DNA of 12,324 bases from Acetobacteraceae bacterium. Lineage in GTDB: Bacteria; Pseudomonadota; Alphaproteobacteria; Zavarziniales; Zavarziniaceae. The translations under genes and the position numbers were made by a program. Shown here piece by piece: positions 1 to 7,811 of the stretch. Position 1 is the first letter of the stretch, and each line of letters begins with the position of its first letter. Location: positions 1 through 12,324 of the forward strand of contig CANCOY010000105.1 in NCBI GenBank assembly GCA_947379865.1, written 5' to 3'. The notes under the pieces were generated by a model, which made no database searches, was not told the DNA's origin, and saw only the letters and a program-made list of their open reading frames with translations.

Positions 1-181
1 CAGCGTCGTGCGTGGATGGTGAACGCATCGTCAGCGGCGCAGTCTTCTCCCCATCAGTCTTGCGATGGGTGTCATGAAGGGTGCCTCAGGGGCACGCGAA
101 CCGCCGGCAGCTGATCTACGCAAGCTTCCAGAGAACCGCATCATCGCCCGCAGGCCTGCCAGGCTCGCACGTGCGATGGCA

Positions 182-188
182 GAGGAAA
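182..188 (+). promoter_or_regulatory. Shine-Dalgarno-like GAGGAAA supporting a TTG start
   Basis: The purine run AGAGGAAAG at 181-189 lies 8 nt before the TTG codon at 197. It lies inside the reading frame of the longer ATG-started versions. Neither ATG at 65 nor ATG at 176 has a comparable purine-rich stretch at the right distance, so this site decides the start choice. Confidence 0.5.
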
Positions 189-196
189 GATCCTAC

Positions 197-1369
197 TTGA
201 AACAGTTCACTGACCTTGGCCTTGCCGAGGCAATCCTTCGTGCCGTATCGGCCGAAGGCTACACCACTCCCACTCCGATTCAGGCAGACGTGATCCCGGC
301 CATGCTGGCTGGCCACGATGTGCTTGGCACCGCCCAGACGGGCACGGGCAAGACGGCCGCTTTCGTGCTGCCGCTTCTCAACCAGATCGCCGCCCGGGGC
401 ACCCCGCCGCGCCCCAAGACCGCCACCGCCCTGATCATGTCGCCCACGCGGGAACTGGCTTCCCAGATTGCCGACAACATCCGGATCTATGGCCAGTTCA
501 TGCGGGTGTCGGTCGCCCTTGTTGTGGGTGGCGCGCGCGCCATGCCGCAGATCCGCGCTTTGTCGCGCGGCGTGGACATCATTGTGGCAACGCCCGGTCG
601 CCTGCTTGACCATGCGTCGTCCGGTGCCGTCCGCCTTGACCACACCAACATCGTCGTCCTCGACGAGGCGGATCACATGCTCGATCTCGGCTTCATGCCG
701 GCGATCCGCGAGATCCTGCAGATGGTGGCCAAGCCCCGCCAGACGGTGATGCTCTCGGCAACCATGCCCAAGCAGATCCGCAATCTTGCCCGCGAGTTCC
801 AGAAGGACCCCGTGCAGATTTCGGCTGGCAGTGATTCGCCCGCCATCTCGCGTATCGCCCAGAGCGTCGTACAGACGGACAACGCCTCAAAGCGCCACGT
901 GCTGACCACGCTGCTTTCGGCACCGGAAGTGGGCCGCGCCATTGTCTTTACCCGGACAAAGCGCTGTGCCGACACGGTTCACCTCCATCTCCAGAATGCG
1001 GGCCTTTCTGCAGGCGCCATTCATGGTGACAAGAGCCAGGGTGAGCGCTCGAACGCGCTGGCCTCGTTCAAGTCGGGGCGGACCTCGATCCTGGTGGCGA
1101 CGGACATTGCCGCCCGTGGCATCGACGTTGACGACATCTCCCATGTCTTCAACTACGAACTGCCCGACGCGGCCGAGGCCTATGTGCATCGCATCGGCCG
1201 CACGGCCCGTGCGGGGCGCAGCGGCATTGCGATCTCCCTCTGCGCGCCGTCGGAGCGCAACCTGCTGCGGGGCATCGAACGCCTCATCGGCACGCCGATC
1301 GAGCGTCATGCAGGCAGTTTTGGTCAGGCGGCCAATTTTGATGAGCCGAGGCGCGTCGCCCGTCGTTGA
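197..1369 (+). CDS. DEAD-box ATP-dependent RNA helicase (RhlE-like)
   Basis: Superfamily 2 RNA helicase that unwinds or remodels RNA with ATP in the cytoplasm, in roles such as ribosome assembly or RNA decay. All family motifs are present. Numbered from the upstream ATG at 65 they are: Q motif (F48 to Q73, GYTTPTPIQ), motif I AQTGTGKT 90-97, Ia SPTRELA 126-132, Ib TPGR 176-179, II DEAD 200-203, III SAT 231-233, V ATDIAARGID 345-354 and VI HRIGRTARAG 375-384. I prefer the TTG start at 197, which gives 391 residues beginning (M)KQFTDLGLAEAIL. It is preceded by AGAGGAAAG, and family members usually begin a few residues before this FTDLGL block. ATG at 65 (434 residues) or 176 (397 residues) are alternatives without a clear ribosome binding site and would add an Arg-rich, poorly conserved leader. 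The C-terminal extension after motif VI is short, with no basic or RGG tail, so DbpA and DeaD/CsdA are unlikely. Family certain; exact subfamily and start inferred. Confidence 0.93.
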   Translation: MKQFTDLGLAEAILRAVSAEGYTTPTPIQADVIPAMLAGHDVLGTAQTGTGKTAAFVLPLLNQIAARGTPPRPKTATALIMSPTRELASQIADNIRIYGQFMRVSVALVVGGARAMPQIRALSRGVDIIVATPGRLLDHASSGAVRLDHTNIVVLDEADHMLDLGFMPAIREILQMVAKPRQTVMLSATMPKQIRNLAREFQKDPVQISAGSDSPAISRIAQSVVQTDNASKRHVLTTLLSAPEVGRAIVFTRTKRCADTVHLHLQNAGLSAGAIHGDKSQGERSNALASFKSGRTSILVATDIAARGIDVDDISHVFNYELPDAAEAYVHRIGRTARAGRSGIAISLCAPSERNLLRGIERLIGTPIERHAGSFGQAANFDEPRRVARR

Positions 1370-1395
1370 CGGATCGACTGATAAACGGTGAACCC

Positions 1396-1430
1396 CAGGT
1401 CCGGTCGGCGCCAGTCGTCGTCCGGACCTG
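1396..1430 (+). terminator. stem-loop between helicase and yaiI genes
   Basis: A perfect 9-bp inverted repeat, CAGGTCCGG (1396-1404) and CCGGACCTG (1422-1430), encloses a 17-nt loop. It begins 26 bp after the helicase stop codon and ends 4 bp before the GGAGAG ribosome binding site of the next gene. No T-run follows, so it may be a weak terminator, an mRNA 3'-end stabiliser, or a structure that limits read-through into the downstream gene. Confidence 0.45.
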
Positions 1431-1434
1431 CATC

Positions 1435-1440
1435 GGAGAG
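1435..1440 (+). promoter_or_regulatory. ribosome binding site of the yaiI-like gene
   Basis: GGAGAG lies 5 nt before the ATG at 1446 (7 nt counting from GGAG). It selects 1446 over the out-of-frame ATG at 1441. Confidence 0.65.
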
Positions 1441-1445
1441 ATGGA

Positions 1446-1919
1446 ATGGCAGAAGACGGCCTCGAAATACTTGTCGATGCCGACGCCTGCCCCGTAAAGG
1501 AAGAGATCTATAAGGTCGCCTTCCGTTATGAGCTGGCCGTTGTTGTGGTCAGCAACAGCCCCATGCGCATGCCGCTGCACCCGCTGATCACCCGCCAGAT
1601 CGTGGATGCGGGCTTTGATGCCGCCGACGACTGGATCGCCGAGCGGGCCAATGCCCTGAAACTTGTCATCACCTCAGATATTTTGCTGGCCGACCGCTGC
1701 CTTAAGGCTGGCGCTGCGGTGCTTGCGCCCAATGGCAAGCCATTTACGGCTGATTCCATCGGCAGTGCCATCGCCGTGCGGGCCATAATGGCAGATCTGC
1801 GGGCAGGGGCGGGCGGCGAGGGTATTGGCGGCCCGGCGCCCTTTTCCAAGGCGGATCGTTCAAGGTTCCTGTCCGCCATGGACGTGGCCGTGGTGCGCCT
1901 GCGCAAGGCACGTCCCTAG
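1446..1919 (+). CDS. yaiI: YaiI/YqxD family protein (DUF188)
   Basis: Member of the conserved UPF0178/DUF188 (YaiI/YqxD) family. It is small, soluble and of unproven function, and the fold is related to PIN/NYN-type nucleases. The 157-residue length is normal. Family signatures are the N-terminal ILVDADACPVK (about residues 8-18), VVSNSPM near 34-40, DAADDWIAERA near 59-69, VITSDILLADRCLKAGA near 74-90, and NGKPFT followed by an SIG...R block and a C-terminal PFSKADRSRFLSAMD. The acidic DADACP and TSD motifs sit where PIN-like proteins place metal-binding residues, so a nuclease role is possible but only inferred. The gene follows the helicase after 76 bp containing a stem-loop, so it may be transcribed separately or by read-through. 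It converges on gyrB. Family call is secure; function is not known. Confidence 0.93.
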   Translation: MAEDGLEILVDADACPVKEEIYKVAFRYELAVVVVSNSPMRMPLHPLITRQIVDAGFDAADDWIAERANALKLVITSDILLADRCLKAGAAVLAPNGKPFTADSIGSAIAVRAIMADLRAGAGGEGIGGPAPFSKADRSRFLSAMDVAVVRLRKARP

Positions 1920-1930
1920 TCCGGGCGCTG

Positions 1931-1962
1931 TCCGCCCCGGCGGCCAAGGCCACCGGAGCGGA
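1931..1962. terminator. bidirectional hairpin between convergent yaiI and gyrB
   Basis: Two 15-nt arms, 1931-1945 (TCCGCCCCGGCGGCC) and 1948-1962 (GGCCACCGGAGCGGA), are complementary except at two positions. Read as the gyrB transcript (minus strand) both exceptions become G-U pairs, giving an unbroken stem. Read from the plus strand they are C-A mismatches, so the hairpin suits gyrB termination better. It sits in the 53-bp gap between the two stop codons. No U-tract follows on either side, which is common in GC-rich genomes. Confidence 0.6.
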
Positions 1963-1972
1963 ACAGGGATGA

Positions 1973-4444
1973 TCACACCAGATCGATTTCCTTCAGGCTC
2001 GACCCGTGCTCGGTGATATAGGCCTTGCGCACATCCACGGCATCGCCCATCAGCACCGCAAACATCTCGTCCGACGCCGTGGCATCCGCATTGCGCACGC
2101 GGACCAGTCGGCGGTTGGCGGGGTTCAGGGTCGTCTCCCACAGCTGGTCGGGGTTCATCTCACCCAGACCCTTGTAGCGCTGGATCGACAGGCCCTTGCG
2201 GCCACGCTCATCAACCAGACGCAGCAGCGCAGAGGGGGCACGCAGCGGGATCCGCACGTCGTCCATCTCGAACTGCGTGTCGGCCTTGAAGATTTCCGCC
2301 AGCCAGGCGGCATCAGCCTGGCACGCCACCAGTTCCGGCCAGGTTTGCAGGTCTGCTTCCAGGGGGTGTCGGGTGATGACCCCATGGTCGGTCTCGACAA
2401 TGGTCACCGCCCCATCATCGGTGCCGCGCACCACCGTCCAGACCAGACCGCGCGGCGCCATGCTGCCCAGATCGGCCACGGTCAGGGCGGCCAGCCCGGC
2501 CAGATCATTGGCCGGGGCGGTTTCGGACGCCCGCAGAATCCCTTCGGCCAGGCGTTCATCCCCAATCCGGTTGGCAAAGGCCTCGAAATGCGGCGCATAG
2601 CGCCGGGCCTGGCGGACGATGTCGATCAGGGCCTCGCCCTCGATCACCCGCTCTCCCGAAACCAGCCGGCCGGTGTCCAGCGCCAAATGGGTGAGGTGCT
2701 CTTCAAGGGCTGGCTCGTCACGCAGATACACAGGCTCGCCCTTCTGGCCCTTCTGCACGCGGTATAGGGGTGGCTCGGCGATATAGAGATAGCCGCGCTC
2801 CACGATCTCGCGCATCTGGCGATAAAAGAAGGTGAGCAGCAAAGAGCGGATGTGGCCGCCGTCCACGTCGGCGTCGGTCATCACCACGATCTTGTGGTAA
2901 CGCACCTTGTCGGCATTGAAGCCCTGGTCCTTGCCATCCTCCGACGGCTGACCGATGCCGGCGCCCAGCGCCATGATCAGGGTGCCGACTTCCTGGTTGG
3001 ACAGGACCTTGTCGAGGCGGGCGCGCTCGACGTTCAGGATCTTGCCCTTGAGGGGCAGGATCGCCTGATAACCACGGTCGCGCCCCTGCTTGGCAGAGCC
3101 ACCGGCCGAGTCACCCTCGACGATGAACAGTTCAGCCTCGGCCGGATCGCGCGTCTGGCAGTCGGCCAGCTTGCCCGGCAGGCTGGCGATGGTGCTCTTC
3201 TTGGTGCGGGTCAGCTCCCGCGCCTTGCGGGCGGCCTCACGTGCCTCGACCGCCTCCACGATCTTGGCGGCAATCCGCCGGGCTTCCTTGGGATTGTTGT
3301 CCAGCCAGGTCTTGATGGACTCCGAGACGACGGACTGTACGGCTGGCTGAACCTCGGAAGAAACCAGCTTGGCCTTGGTCTGGGACGAGAATTTGGGGCC
3401 TGGAATCTTGACGGAGATGATCGCCGTCAGGCCTTCGCGAATGTCGCTGCCATCGATATCGGCCTTCAGCTTCTTGGCCATCTCGCCTTCAGTGATGAAG
3501 GCGGAGATCGTCCGGGTCAGCGCCGTGCGGAAACCGGTGATGTGGGTGCCACCATCAGCCTGGGGAATGTTGTTGGTGTAACCAAAGACATGCTCGCCAT
3601 AGTCTTCCGTCCACCACATGGCCACTTCAACGCGGATGTCGACCGGCACCATGTCGCCCGCCCGCTCCGGGTCGGGGCGGGTGGTCTTGACCAGCTTGTT
3701 GAACTTGATGGGCTCAGGCAGCAGGGGGGTGCGCGCCTGGTCGATGTGGCGGACGAACTCTGCAACGCCGCCTTCATAAAAGTGGCGGGCGGCCCGGCCT
3801 TTTGAGTCGCGCAGGTCCCGCAACGTGATTTCGATCCCGGCATTCAGGAAAGCGAGTTCGCGAAAGCGCCGCTCCAGAATGGCGAAATCGAATTCCGTCT
3901 GGGAGAAAATGCGCGGGTCAGGCGTGAAGACGATCTCTGTCCCGTAATCAGCCTCAGCCGCGTCGCCCACCGCATGGGTGGGCTCGATGGTCACACCACG
4001 CTCGAAGCGGGCAATGTGGGTCTTGCCTTCGCGGCGCACGGTGCCCGTCATGGTCAGCGACAGGGCGTTCACCACGGCAGCGCCGACGCCATGCAGGCCG
4101 CCAGAGACCTTGTCGTCGTCGAACTTGCCACCGGCATGCAGGCGGCCAAGGCAGACTTCCAGGGTGGAAACATTGTACTGGCTGGAAATGCCTACCGGAA
4201 TGCCACGGCCCCAGTCGCGCACCGAGCAGGAACCATCGGCATGCAGCGCCACTTCAATACGGCTGCCAAAGCCGCCCATGTGCTCGTCAACCGAATTATC
4301 GACGATCTCAAAGACACAGTGGTGCAGGCCGGAGCCATCATCCGTGTCGCCAATGTACATGCCCGGGCGCTTGCGGACGTTGTCGGGGTATTCGAGACCA
4401 CGGATCGAGTTTTCGTCATAGGTCTGGGCGGGACGTGAGGTCAT
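1973..4444 (-). CDS. gyrB: DNA gyrase subunit B, with unusual ATP-site changes
   Basis: ATPase subunit of DNA gyrase (type IIA topoisomerase), which drives negative supercoiling with GyrA. The 823 residues match Gram-negative GyrB, including the long insert after the TOPRIM domain (about 565-735). ParE would be about 630-690. GHKL ATPase domain: RKRPGMYIGD 24-33, E46/N50 in FEIVDN, DWGRGIP 77-83, GGLHGVG 115-121. Transducer QTK 355-357. TOPRIM: EGDSAGG 443-449 and DADVDGG 524-530. C-terminal signature RYKGLGEMNP 756-765. Start at 4444 has AAGGAG 7 nt upstream and begins 25 bp after the gyrA stop; the frame is open to 4528 but that would overlap gyrA. Oddities: the position after the adenine-binding Asp is Trp (DWGRG instead of the usual DD or DN), and the ATP lid reads KFDDDKVSGG, two residues shorter than E. 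coli KFDDNSYKVSGG and lacking its Tyr109. The aminocoumarin contact equivalents (Asp77, Arg80, Arg138, Thr169) remain. Possibly a second, divergent GyrB. Confidence 0.95.
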   Translation of the reverse strand: MTSRPAQTYDENSIRGLEYPDNVRKRPGMYIGDTDDGSGLHHCVFEIVDNSVDEHMGGFGSRIEVALHADGSCSVRDWGRGIPVGISSQYNVSTLEVCLGRLHAGGKFDDDKVSGGLHGVGAAVVNALSLTMTGTVRREGKTHIARFERGVTIEPTHAVGDAAEADYGTEIVFTPDPRIFSQTEFDFAILERRFRELAFLNAGIEITLRDLRDSKGRAARHFYEGGVAEFVRHIDQARTPLLPEPIKFNKLVKTTRPDPERAGDMVPVDIRVEVAMWWTEDYGEHVFGYTNNIPQADGGTHITGFRTALTRTISAFITEGEMAKKLKADIDGSDIREGLTAIISVKIPGPKFSSQTKAKLVSSEVQPAVQSVVSESIKTWLDNNPKEARRIAAKIVEAVEAREAARKARELTRTKKSTIASLPGKLADCQTRDPAEAELFIVEGDSAGGSAKQGRDRGYQAILPLKGKILNVERARLDKVLSNQEVGTLIMALGAGIGQPSEDGKDQGFNADKVRYHKIVVMTDADVDGGHIRSLLLTFFYRQMREIVERGYLYIAEPPLYRVQKGQKGEPVYLRDEPALEEHLTHLALDTGRLVSGERVIEGEALIDIVRQARRYAPHFEAFANRIGDERLAEGILRASETAPANDLAGLAALTVADLGSMAPRGLVWTVVRGTDDGAVTIVETDHGVITRHPLEADLQTWPELVACQADAAWLAEIFKADTQFEMDDVRIPLRAPSALLRLVDERGRKGLSIQRYKGLGEMNPDQLWETTLNPANRRLVRVRNADATASDEMFAVLMGDAVDVRKAYITEHGSSLKEIDLV

Positions 4445-4451
4445 GGGGAGG

Positions 4452-4457
4452 CTCCTT
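4452..4457 (-). promoter_or_regulatory. gyrB ribosome binding site
   Basis: Minus-strand AAGGAG lies 7 nt upstream of the ATG at 4442-4444, between the gyrA stop (4470-4472) and gyrB. It fixes the gyrB start and argues against the longer frame beginning at 4528. Confidence 0.8.
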
Positions 4458-4469
4458 CTCGCCGCGTGA

Positions 4470-7247
4470 TCAGGCTTCTTCGGGGGTGTCGGACGTGGAG
4501 GCCGTATCGACCCCATCGTCCTTGGCACCGTCGAGACGCATGACAGTATGAATGGTATCGCCTGTATCGAGGGTGATCAGACGGGTGCCACGGGCAACGC
4601 GGCCGGTGAGGCGGATGCCCTCAGCCTTGAGGCGCATCACAACGCCGCGCGCTGTGGTGATCATCACGTCATCTTCGGCTGGAACTGGCAGGGCAGCGAC
4701 GAGGGGGCCCGTATCCACCCCCACCTTCGCAGCCCGAACACCGCTGCCACCACGCCCCTGGGTGCGATAGGCGTGGCTGGACGTACGCTTGCCATAGCCA
4801 CCTGCTGTAACGGTCAACAGGACGCGCTCGGTTTCGGTCAGGTCTTGTTTGCGGACGTCGCTCATGGCGGCGAGGATGTCCATCAGGCGCTGGCGGTTGG
4901 CGGATGCTTCACCATCGTCATCGGCCTCTTCGGCGCCATTCAGGCTCCAGGCCTCGCGCTCCTCTGGCGTGGCGTCGGAATGGGGCAGAATGGCCGCACC
5001 CACCACCCGGTCGCCCCGTCCAAGATTGATGCCGCGCACGCCCACCGAATCCCGGCTGGCAAAGACGCGGACATCATCGATGGGGAAGCGGATGGCATAG
5101 CCCTTGGCGGTGGCCACCAGCACGTCATCCTCTGGCCCTGCCGGCAGGACGGCTACAAGGCGCGTCTCGGCGTCGTCACCGTCGAACTTCATGGCGATCT
5201 TGCCATTGGCGTTGACGCGGGCGAAATCGGCCGCCGCATTGCGGCGCACGGTGCCAAGAGTGGTGACGAACACCAGATTGTCACTGGCCTCCGCATCTTC
5301 CTCGCGCACAAGCACGGCGGAGATTTCCTCGCCCTTCAGATATTCACAGAAATTGACAATGGGACGCCCCTTGTCCCGCGGCTCACCCGCCGGCAGCTTG
5401 TAGACCGGGATGGCGTAAACCATGCCCTTGGCGGTGAATACCAGCAGGCGGGCATGGGTGGTGGCCTGGAGGGAGAGCTGCACGGGCTCGCTGTCGCTCG
5501 CCTTGGCGCCCATCTTGCCCCGGCCGCCGCGTCCCTGGGTGCGGAAAGCAGAGAGTGGCACGCGCTTGATATAGCCAGAGGCCGTAAGCGTGACGAGCAT
5601 GTCTTCGCGCGGGATCAGGCTGAGGTCGTCAACCTCGGCCAGCGCCTCTTCAATCCGGGTGCGACGCGGCTTCAGCTGGGCGCGCAGGCCGTCGCGCACG
5701 GTGACCAGTTCTTCCACCAGCACGTCATTGGCGCGCAGGGCGTCGTTCAGGACCAGCAGCAGGCCGTTGATCTCCCCCGCCAGTTCCCGCGCTTCGGCCG
5801 CCACTTCCTCGCGCTCGAGGCCGGTGAGGCGCGCCAGGCGCATGTCGAGAATGGCCTTGGCCTGGATTTCGTCCAGCGCCACCATGTCGTCGGCGAAATT
5901 TGCTTCCGGGTCGAGGCCGACGATTTCCGCCAGCAGGCCCGTGTTGGGGAAGCGCAGGGCCATCAGGCCGGCGCGGGCCTCTGGCTGGTCGCGGGCCGCA
6001 CGGATGGTGGCGATCACCACGTCGATCATGTCCAGCGCTGCCAGCAGGCCGGCCTGGAGATGCAGCTTCTGGCGGGCGCGCTTCAACTCGAACAGCGAGC
6101 GGCGACGGATCACCTGCCGGCGATGGGCGACAAAGATTTCGAGCAGGCGCTTCAGGCCCATCTGCTCGGGGCGCGGACCACCCGACGACCAGTCGATGGC
6201 AACCATGTTGGTGCCAAAGGTGGTCTGCAGGTCGGTCATGCGATAGAGCGCGTTCAGCACCGCGTTCGCATCGGCATCCTTCTTGAGTTCGACCACCAGG
6301 CGCATGCCGGTGCGGTCGGATTCGTCGCGCACGTCAGAAATGCCGACGATGCCGCCTTCGTCGCCGGCATCGGCCAGTTCGCCGATCTTCTCGGCGAGGC
6401 GCGCCTTGTTGACCTGATAGGGCAGTTCGGTGATGGCGATGACGACCTTTTCGGTCGTGCTCTTGCGCGCCTTCACGGTTTCGATCGTGGCAAGCCCGCG
6501 CACCGTGAGCGAGCCGCGCCCCGTGGCATAGGCCTGACGAATGGCCCCCTTGCCGCAAATGGAGGCACCTGTCGGGAAGTCGGGGCCGGGGATGATCTCG
6601 ATGAGGGCGTCGAGATCGATGGTGGGATCCTGGGCAAGCGCAATGGCTGCGTTCACCACCTCGATCGGGTTGTGCGGCGCGATGTTCGACGCCATGCCAA
6701 CCGCGATGCCCGACACGCCATTGATCAGCAGGTTCGGCAGGCGCGTGGGCAGCACGCTTGGCTCCTGCAGGGAGCCGTCATAGTTGGGGCCAAAGTCGAC
6801 GGTTTCCTTGTCGATGTCGGCCAGCAGCGCCTCGGCCGAGCGCTCCAGACGGGCCTCGGTGTATCGCATGGCCGCCGGTGGATCGCCGTCAACCGAGCCG
6901 AAATTGCCCTGGCCGTCGATCAGCGGCATGCGCATGGAGAAGTCCTGCGCCATGCGGGCCATAGCGTCATAGATCGAACTGTCGCCATGGGGGTGATACT
7001 GGCCCATCACGTCGCCGACGATGCGGGCCGACTTGCGATAGGGTTTCCCCGCGTCGTAGCCGCCTTCCTTCATCGCATAGAGGATGCGCCGGTGCACCGG
7101 TTTCAGGCCATCGCGCGCGTCGGGCAGCGCACGGCTGATGATCACGCTCATGGCATAGCTCAGGAATGAGCCATGCATTTCCTGGGTGAGATCGATTTCC
7201 GGCTCGGATCCGGCGCTGCCGGACCCGTCAGTCAAGGCGATGGACAT
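4470..7247 (-). CDS. gyrA: DNA gyrase subunit A
   Basis: Breakage-reunion and DNA-wrapping subunit of DNA gyrase. It is 925 residues long, somewhat longer than E. coli GyrA (875). N-terminal block DLTQEMHGSFLSYAMSV (19-35) and DARDGLKPVHRRILYAM (43-59) are classic GyrA. The quinolone-resistance region is HPHGDSSIYDAM (85-96), with Ser90 and Asp94 at the positions of E. coli Ser83 and Asp87, a susceptible-type pattern. The catalytic Tyr is Y129 in MRYTEARL. The GyrA box, QGRGGRG (571-577), marks the C-terminal beta-pinwheel and separates gyrase from ParC. A second, box-like QGRGGSG is at 830-836. Residues about 756-800 form a charged insert between blades, a feature I recall from alphaproteobacterial GyrA. 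The start at 7247 is preceded by minus-strand AAAGAG with a 7-nt gap. gyrA is the first gene of a gyrA-gyrB operon. Call is secure. Confidence 0.97.
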   Translation of the reverse strand: MSIALTDGSGSAGSEPEIDLTQEMHGSFLSYAMSVIISRALPDARDGLKPVHRRILYAMKEGGYDAGKPYRKSARIVGDVMGQYHPHGDSSIYDAMARMAQDFSMRMPLIDGQGNFGSVDGDPPAAMRYTEARLERSAEALLADIDKETVDFGPNYDGSLQEPSVLPTRLPNLLINGVSGIAVGMASNIAPHNPIEVVNAAIALAQDPTIDLDALIEIIPGPDFPTGASICGKGAIRQAYATGRGSLTVRGLATIETVKARKSTTEKVVIAITELPYQVNKARLAEKIGELADAGDEGGIVGISDVRDESDRTGMRLVVELKKDADANAVLNALYRMTDLQTTFGTNMVAIDWSSGGPRPEQMGLKRLLEIFVAHRRQVIRRRSLFELKRARQKLHLQAGLLAALDMIDVVIATIRAARDQPEARAGLMALRFPNTGLLAEIVGLDPEANFADDMVALDEIQAKAILDMRLARLTGLEREEVAAEARELAGEINGLLLVLNDALRANDVLVEELVTVRDGLRAQLKPRRTRIEEALAEVDDLSLIPREDMLVTLTASGYIKRVPLSAFRTQGRGGRGKMGAKASDSEPVQLSLQATTHARLLVFTAKGMVYAIPVYKLPAGEPRDKGRPIVNFCEYLKGEEISAVLVREEDAEASDNLVFVTTLGTVRRNAAADFARVNANGKIAMKFDGDDAETRLVAVLPAGPEDDVLVATAKGYAIRFPIDDVRVFASRDSVGVRGINLGRGDRVVGAAILPHSDATPEEREAWSLNGAEEADDDGEASANRQRLMDILAAMSDVRKQDLTETERVLLTVTAGGYGKRTSSHAYRTQGRGGSGVRAAKVGVDTGPLVAALPVPAEDDVMITTARGVVMRLKAEGIRLTGRVARGTRLITLDTGDTIHTVMRLDGAKDDGVDTASTSDTPEEA

Positions 7248-7254
7248 GGAATTA

Positions 7255-7260
7255 CTCTTT
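7255..7260 (-). promoter_or_regulatory. gyrA ribosome binding site
   Basis: Minus-strand AAAGAG lies 7 nt before the gyrA ATG at 7245-7247. It is a modest match to the anti-Shine-Dalgarno sequence. Confidence 0.45.
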
Positions 7261-7355
7261 CATGAGCCGGGCGGGGCGGTTGGGCTGCCTGAGCGGCTGC
7301 ATAGGGAAATGGCGATTTCGCCAGATGGCGGTACCCCCAGGGGCGCTGGCGCTGG

Positions 7356-7397
7356 CCTGTCCACAGGGGAGAAGCCTGCGACCCGCGCGGGGACAGG
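7356..7397 (-). promoter_or_regulatory. inverted repeats in the presumed gyrA leader
   Basis: CCTGTCC (7356-7362) pairs with GGACAGG (7391-7397), 7 bp around a 28-nt loop. The left arm also belongs to a compact palindrome CCTGTCCACAGG (7356-7367). The two structures exclude each other, so alternative folding of the leader RNA is possible. No known riboswitch class is recognised. Confidence 0.25.
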
Positions 7398-7503
7398 ATG
7401 AGGCCCGCTGAAGGGGATTTTACAGGGAGCGACGAGCTGCGCCTGGCGCTGCTTGCGACGCCCGTGAATCGGTTGGTGAAGACTGGTTTTTCTGACACGC
7501 CAA

Positions 7504-7532
7504 ACTCTACACCACTTTGTCGGATTTGTCGA
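7504..7532 (-). promoter_or_regulatory. candidate sigma-70 promoter for gyrA-gyrB
   Basis: On the minus strand TCGACA (plus 7527-7532, five of six against TTGACA) is separated by exactly 17 nt from TAGAGT (plus 7504-7509, four of six against TATAAT). Transcription would begin near 7497 and leave a leader of about 250 nt before gyrA. This is the best minus-strand match I found in the AT-richer part of the gap; experimental support is absent. Confidence 0.35.
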
Positions 7533-7811
7533 AGAAAATGGCCTTTTTCTGCCCCCGGAAGGCTCCAGAAAAGATAGAAAAAACAGATACTTAAGGTGCA
7601 GGCGGAGAGATGCCAAATATAGTCTTCCATTCCTGCCCTCACCCACCCCTGCGCAGATGGTGCCCGACGCCCGCAGAACCCTGTTTTTGGAGATGGGTGC
7701 ACCAGTTAAAGGAGAGGAGCGCGTAAAATATTTCCTTCCTAAGGGTGATCGAATCGCCTCCATAGCCGATGCCGCGTCAGGCGGAGCGTGGTAAGTTGAT
7801 TATGGTTTTTT

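Noticed and set aside
2006..3805. Several long plus-strand frames opposite gyrB (2006-2767, 2852-3805)
   Set aside because: Same reason: shadows of gyrB codons, with biased composition, no motifs and no ribosome binding sites.
1973..4444. Topoisomerase IV subunit ParE instead of GyrB
   Set aside because: The protein is 823 residues with the long post-TOPRIM insert of Gram-negative GyrB and sits in an operon with a GyrA that has a GyrA box.
4445..4528. N-terminal extension of GyrB by 28 residues
   Set aside because: It would overlap the end of gyrA, is Pro/Arg-rich with no family similarity, and the good ribosome binding site lies at the shorter start (4444).
4548..7169. An 873-codon open frame antisense to gyrA
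   Set aside because: It is the mirror of a GC-rich, well-identified gyrA; its translation is rich in His, Gly and Gln and has no recognisable domain. Long antisense frames are expected at this GC content.
7357..7365. CTGTCCACA as a DnaA box
   Set aside because: Two mismatches to TTWTNCACA and no cluster of further boxes nearby, so no support for an origin.
7232..7763. Minus-strand open frames of 156 and 167 codons upstream of gyrA
   Set aside because: Translations are low-complexity with no motif, overlap each other and the gyrA leader, and show no codon pattern like the neighbouring genes.
7689..7765. tRNA-like stretch with ATCGAAT loop near 7747
   Set aside because: The loop lacks the invariant first T, the acceptor arms do not pair beyond four bases, and no D-loop is present.
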